From contig NZ_LR134116.1 of the NCBI RefSeq assembly GCF_900635455.1, positions 372,001-436,000 of the forward strand: 64,000 nt of DNA. The letters run 5' to 3'. A model generated the notes under the pieces. It was not told where the DNA came from. It was given only the letters and a program-made list of their open reading frames with translations, and ran no database searches. A program made the translations under genes and the position numbers. The DNA is from Yersinia intermedia (GTDB lineage Bacteria > Pseudomonadota > Gammaproteobacteria > Enterobacterales > Enterobacteriaceae). Shown here one piece after another: positions 60,616 to 64,000 of the stretch; within the stretch, counting starts at the first letter, position 1, and every line of letters begins with the position of its first letter.

Positions 60616-61217
60616 GCCAGAGTGATGAATGGCAGATAGCCAGTGACGCATGGATGACTTATAGCCGCGAGTTGGCGGCGTTAAAGGATAATGTCGATCC
60701 GCAGGTGTGGTTGCAGGTGCTGGAGATGTTGGCTGGGTGCCGTGGCAAAATCGCGGTAACTGGGGTGGGCACATCAGGTATTGCCGCACGAAAGGTTGCT
60801 CATATGCTGGCTTGCGTAGAGCAACCGGCGATTTACCTGAATGCCACTGATGCTGCACACGGCGATTTGGGTTTCCTCGGGCCACAGGACATCATCATTT
60901 TGATCTCTCGTGGCGGGAACTCCGATGAGCTGACCCGGTTGCTGCCAACGCTGCAACGCAAGCAAGTGCAGATTATCAGCGTAACGGAAAACGAGCAGTC
61001 GGCTATCGCGCAGGTATCTGCCTTGGTGCTGAAAACGCATGTGAAGCAAGAGATAGACCCGCTGAATATGTTAGCAACCACCTCTATTGTTCTGGTGTTA
61101 GCCCTGTTTGATGCTATTTGCGCCTGCCTGATGGCTCGCAGAGGTTTTACTAAACAGGCCCTGCTGGCGGTGCACCCCGGCGGAGATGTGGGTATCGAAT
61201 TACGTAAACAGCAGTAA
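60612..61217 (+). CDS. SIS-domain phosphosugar isomerase-like protein
   Basis: A 201-residue protein consisting of one SIS domain (GKIAVTGVGTSGIAARKVAH, ISRGGNSDELTRLLP, then TSIVLVLALFDAICACLM, LAVHPGGDVG). It resembles the catalytic half of KpsF/GutQ arabinose-5-phosphate isomerases but lacks their CBS pair. It overlaps the kinase gene by four bases (ATGA), so it probably acts on the kinase product, for example a ketose-aldose isomerisation of a pentose 5-phosphate. Confidence 0.85.
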   Translation: MSQSDEWQIASDAWMTYSRELAALKDNVDPQVWLQVLEMLAGCRGKIAVTGVGTSGIAARKVAHMLACVEQPAIYLNATDAAHGDLGFLGPQDIIILISRGGNSDELTRLLPTLQRKQVQIISVTENEQSAIAQVSALVLKTHVKQEIDPLNMLATTSIVLVLALFDAICACLMARRGFTKQALLAVHPGGDVGIELRKQQ

Positions 61218-61226
61218 GTAGCCGAT

Positions 61227-61267
61227 AAAAAAACACCGCGTCAGTGTCATCGCGCGGTGTTTTTTAT
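61227..61267. terminator. Bidirectional terminator after the sugar operon
   Basis: AAACACCGCG / CGCGGTGTTT stem with A run before and T run after, between the convergent SIS-domain gene and the anion symporter gene. Confidence 0.88.
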
Positions 61268-61285
61268 TCTTAATCTTTCAACGTA

Positions 61286-62698
61286 TTACCAGAAACCCAG
61301 TACTTTCCACCAGGCGCTACCGATAATCAGCCAGATAGGGATAACCACCAGACTGATCAGGAAACCTATTTTCCACCAGGTCGCCAGTGGGATAAAGTTA
61401 CAACCAAACAGGATAGGGGCCGGGCCGCCAGAGTAGTGGGTAGTCGCCATATACAGGTTACTGAACATACCGAATACCAATACGGTCAGCATTGGCGGAG
61501 CACCTGCTGCGATAGCGATGGAGACAAAAATGGCATACATGGCACTGATATGGGCGATGGCACTGGCCATCATATAGTGGCTGTAATAGTACGCCAGCAA
61601 CAGGATACCCATCATTGGCACCCAGTTCATCCCCTGTACTGAACCGGCAATTGATGACCCAAACCAGGTAATAAAGCCCAGTTTATTCAGTTGGCTGGCG
61701 AGTGTTAACAGTACCGCAAACCAAATCACCGTATGCCAGGCTTCTTTCTCGGCAATCACATCATCCCAGGTCAGTGCGCCACTCAGTAATAAAATTGCCA
61801 GTCCAATAAAGGCGGTCATGGTGGCATCAATATTCAGTGCCGCGCCACATACCCACAGCGTCACCAGCCCGACGAAGACCGATAATACAATCCATTCGTT
61901 GCGGCTCATTGGCCCCATTTCTTTCAATTTCACCATTGCCAGGGCGCGCATTTCCGGGGTTTTCTTTATTTCCGGCGGATAGAAGCGATACAGCAACAAT
62001 GGGATTACCGCCAAAGAGATTAAACCGGGGACAATGGCGGCCAATGCCCAACTGGTCCAGGTAATGGTAATCCCCATTTCACCTGCCAGTTTGCCAATCA
62101 TTGGGTTACCGGCCATCGAGGTCAGGAACATCGCACAGGTAATGGCATTACACTGGAAGATACATTGCACCAGAAATGCCCCGATTTTGCGTTCGGTACC
62201 GCGCTCTGGTGTCGATTCATAGGCTTCGGAAATTGAGCGGAACAGTGGGGTAATGATGCCACCACATCGGGCGGAGGTAGACGGCATCGCCGGTGCGAAT
62301 AGCAAATCGGTCAGCACTAAACCATAAGCCAGACCTAGCGAGCTGTGGCCCAATTTACTGATAAACAGATAACCGACCCGGCGGCCAAAACCTGTTTTAA
62401 TAAAGCCGCGTGAGATAAAGAAGGCACAAGCGATCATCCAGATTGTCGGGTCAGCAAAACCGGCTAATATTTCTTTGATGCTCAGCAAACCTGTTGCCGC
62501 GACTACCGTCAGGCTAAATATCGCCATTGCTCCTAACGGATATGGCGACAAGATCAGGCCGATAACCGTCGCTGCAAAAACCGCCATGAGGTGCCAGGCG
62601 CGCGGGTCTACCGATTCCGGGACGGGGCTAAACCAGATACCTATCCCAATAAATAGGATAAGTAACATCCTTCCTATACGTGTTTTGAATATCGACAT
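61286..62698 (-). CDS. DASS-family anion:Na+ symporter (CitT/TtdT-like)
   Basis: A 470-residue inner-membrane transporter with about 12-14 hydrophobic spans. Divalent anion:Na+ symporter motifs are visible: MPSTSARCGGIITPLFRSI and the C-terminal TTHYSGGPAPILFG, which form the two substrate/Na+ hairpin sites. Relatives exchange or import citrate, tartrate or C4-dicarboxylates; the substrate here is not evident. No catabolic gene adjoins it, and it is convergent with the sugar operon. The start follows AGGGTAAATAATC. Confidence 0.88.
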   Translation of the reverse strand: MSIFKTRIGRMLLILFIGIGIWFSPVPESVDPRAWHLMAVFAATVIGLILSPYPLGAMAIFSLTVVAATGLLSIKEILAGFADPTIWMIACAFFISRGFIKTGFGRRVGYLFISKLGHSSLGLAYGLVLTDLLFAPAMPSTSARCGGIITPLFRSISEAYESTPERGTERKIGAFLVQCIFQCNAITCAMFLTSMAGNPMIGKLAGEMGITITWTSWALAAIVPGLISLAVIPLLLYRFYPPEIKKTPEMRALAMVKLKEMGPMSRNEWIVLSVFVGLVTLWVCGAALNIDATMTAFIGLAILLLSGALTWDDVIAEKEAWHTVIWFAVLLTLASQLNKLGFITWFGSSIAGSVQGMNWVPMMGILLLAYYYSHYMMASAIAHISAMYAIFVSIAIAAGAPPMLTVLVFGMFSNLYMATTHYSGGPAPILFGCNFIPLATWWKIGFLISLVVIPIWLIIGSAWWKVLGFW

Positions 62699-63150
62699 GA
62701 TTATTTACCCTGATGCTATTTTATGTGCAGTGTTAATCATCGCCAGTGAAAAAAGCGGTAATAATGAGATGATTAAGGCGGTGATTATATGAAATAACTG
62801 TATAGACAAAATAACGTGGCCATTTTGATCAAAGTCATTCTTATATTGTTCGTGGTGGGGATGCACAGTTGGAGAAATATATTATTCTGGCGAGAACAAT
62901 TGAGACGAAATCTAGCGGTTACTCTACTTTATTAATTATCCTGTGCGGGATTTTATCTGTTAAAACAACGTAATTTTGCATTAATAGACGAGGTGGTAAA
63001 GTCAGGGGCAGCCTGAGTACAGGCAAATCGGACAGACTAAATCTATTAGTAAAGAATAATGTATAACGCATAAACGTTGCTTATTGGATTTATTACTTTT
63101 AGCCTACTGGAAATTGAATATTATTCTAAGTGTAGCTCTATTTTTGGCAA
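62699..63150. other. Intergenic region upstream of the anion symporter gene
   Basis: No gene is supported. It is A+T-rich and presumably holds the symporter promoter. I recognise no operator with confidence. Confidence 0.45.
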
Positions 63151-63156
63151 CAAAAA

Positions 63157-63176
63157 AACCCGCACAAAGGCGGGTT
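63157..63176 (-). terminator. Rho-independent terminator of the csp operon
   Basis: AACCCGC / GCGGGTT perfect stem. On the minus strand it is followed by seven T residues, about 90 bases past the second csp stop. Confidence 0.85.
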
Positions 63177-63265
63177 CTTTTTATTCAGAATAACGTAACT
63201 TATCAGAGCTATCACCTTCATCTATCGTACGTTATTCCAATAGTTTTGGTATCTATTATTGGCTG

Positions 63266-63478
63266 TTACAGCGCAATAACATTAGCCGCTGCTGGGCCTT
63301 TAGCGCCGTTCTCAATAGAGAACTCAACTTTTTGACCTTCATCTAAGGTTTTAAAATCATTACTCTGGATGGCAGAGAAGTGAACGAACACATCTTTGCT
63401 ACCATCAGCAGGAGAGATAAAACCAAAACCTTTATCGGCATTAAACCATTTTACTAAACCAGTCATTTTATTAGACAT
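63266..63478 (-). CDS. cspA2: Cold shock protein, second gene of a tandem pair (CspA2-like)
   Basis: A 70-residue OB-fold RNA chaperone with RNP1 KGFGFI (residues 16-21) and RNP2 VFVHF (30-34). It differs from the neighbouring copy at six positions (N13, D15, S22, A63, A65 and I68 here). The ATG at 63478 follows GAAGGAAGTATCTCT. It is the downstream copy of the tandem pair. In Y. enterocolitica a duplicated cspA1/A2 locus is described and this arrangement fits it. Confidence 0.93.
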   Translation of the reverse strand: MSNKMTGLVKWFNADKGFGFISPADGSKDVFVHFSAIQSNDFKTLDEGQKVEFSIENGAKGPAAANVIAL

Positions 63479-63743
63479 AGAGATACTTCCTTCAATTATT
63501 TTTGATTGCCGCCATAGGCGAGCGGATAGGCTTGGGTACAACTTATGGGGCACTTAGAAGGAATTTCGCGGAGAAGAGGTATCTGTCTGATAACGCTAAT
63601 ACGGAGAACTGCTTTACTAAAACTGCTTGCATAAATGTTACTGTCAACCGGGTACTGCTTATTACTTTATTTGGGGAGCTGGCTACACTGCTCGGGTCTG
63701 GCCGTCATCGCTATCGGCAGCCTACTCCCCTAATCACGCTGTA
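63479..63743 (-). other. Spacer between the two csp genes
   Basis: No clear terminator separates the copies. GGGGAG..GGCT at 63673 and AGCC..CTCCCC at 63718-63730 could pair to close a large stem-loop in the transcript. Pairing of such a stem with csp expression or RNase cleavage is only inferred. Confidence 0.4.
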
Positions 63744-63956
63744 TTACAGAGCGACTACGTTTACCGCTGATGGGCCTTTAGCGCCGTTCTCAATAGAGAA
63801 CTCAACTTTTTGACCTTCATCTAAGGTTTTGAAATCATTGCTCTGGATGGCAGAGAAGTGAACGAACACATCTTTGCTACCATCAGCAGGAGTGATGAAA
63901 CCAAAACCTTTACCAGCGTCAAACCATTTTACTAAACCAGTCATTTTATTAGACAT
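63744..63956 (-). CDS. cspA1: Cold shock protein, first gene of a tandem pair (CspA1-like)
   Basis: A 70-residue CspA-type protein, about 91% identical to the downstream copy (64 of 70 residues). RNP1 KGFGFI and RNP2 VFVHF are intact. The ATG at 63956 follows GAAGGAAGTATCCCT, almost the same leader as the second copy, so the duplication includes the translation start region. The long cold-shock 5' untranslated leader expected for this family would lie mostly beyond the right edge. Confidence 0.93.
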   Translation of the reverse strand: MSNKMTGLVKWFDAGKGFGFITPADGSKDVFVHFSAIQSNDFKTLDEGQKVEFSIENGAKGPSAVNVVAL

Positions 63957-64000
63957 AGGGATACTTCCTTCAATTATTTTTTGCCACAATAGTGAGGCGA

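Overview
The window is a chromosomal segment of a Yersinia, most likely Y. enterocolitica or a close relative. Four things point there: the UbiA, UbiC and CspA proteins read as Yersinia versions; two near-identical cspA genes lie in tandem; ERIC elements of the long Yersinia type are frequent; and the gene order follows the Escherichia coli 91-92 min region (lysC-pgi-psiE-malGFE-malK/lamB/malM-ubiCA-plsB-dgkA-lexA-yjbJ-zur-dusA-pspG-qor-dnaB-alr-tyrB-yjbR-uvrA-ssb-ghxP-yjcE). No rRNA, tRNA, CRISPR array, insertion sequence or prophage is visible.

Layout. Positions 1-1806 hold a two-partner secretion pair on the minus strand: the TpsB outer-membrane transporter and the first 22 codons of its TpsA exoprotein. 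Positions 2139-7196 carry panS, lysC, pgi and psiE. The maltose regulon fills 7409-15526, with malEFG leftward, malK-lamB-malM rightward, and an unusually long regulatory region between. A roughly 1000-residue protein with a minimal C-terminal kinase domain (15811-18810) occupies the malM-ubiC gap and is the most interesting accessory gene. From 18934 to 37769 lies a conserved housekeeping block: ubiquinone and phospholipid synthesis, the SOS repressor, Zur, tRNA modification, phage-shock PspG, replicative helicase, alanine racemase, aromatic aminotransferase, UvrA and SSB.

Positions 38074-46474 contain a hipBA toxin-antitoxin pair with a regular operator array, a glutathione transferase, a PurR-type purine permease, a Na+/H+ antiporter and a LysR-cidAB holin-like cluster. 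Positions 46512-50669 encode a general amino-acid ABC transporter (aapJQMP) with a predicted sigma-54/NtrC control region. A PqaA-like secreted protein and the lipid A acyltransferase LpxP follow. Positions 54389-61217 form a six-gene sugar operon: binding protein, double ATPase, two permeases, FGGY kinase and SIS-domain isomerase. The end holds a DASS anion symporter and the tandem cold-shock genes.

ERIC repeats are the dominant non-coding structure. I count eleven or so full, short or degenerate copies. Several begin at a stop codon, one lies in the uvrA leader, and three share the same internal insert. Other repeat features are a 16-bp tandem repeat built from the last codons of lysC and an 8-bp tandem repeat inside an ERIC upstream of lysC.
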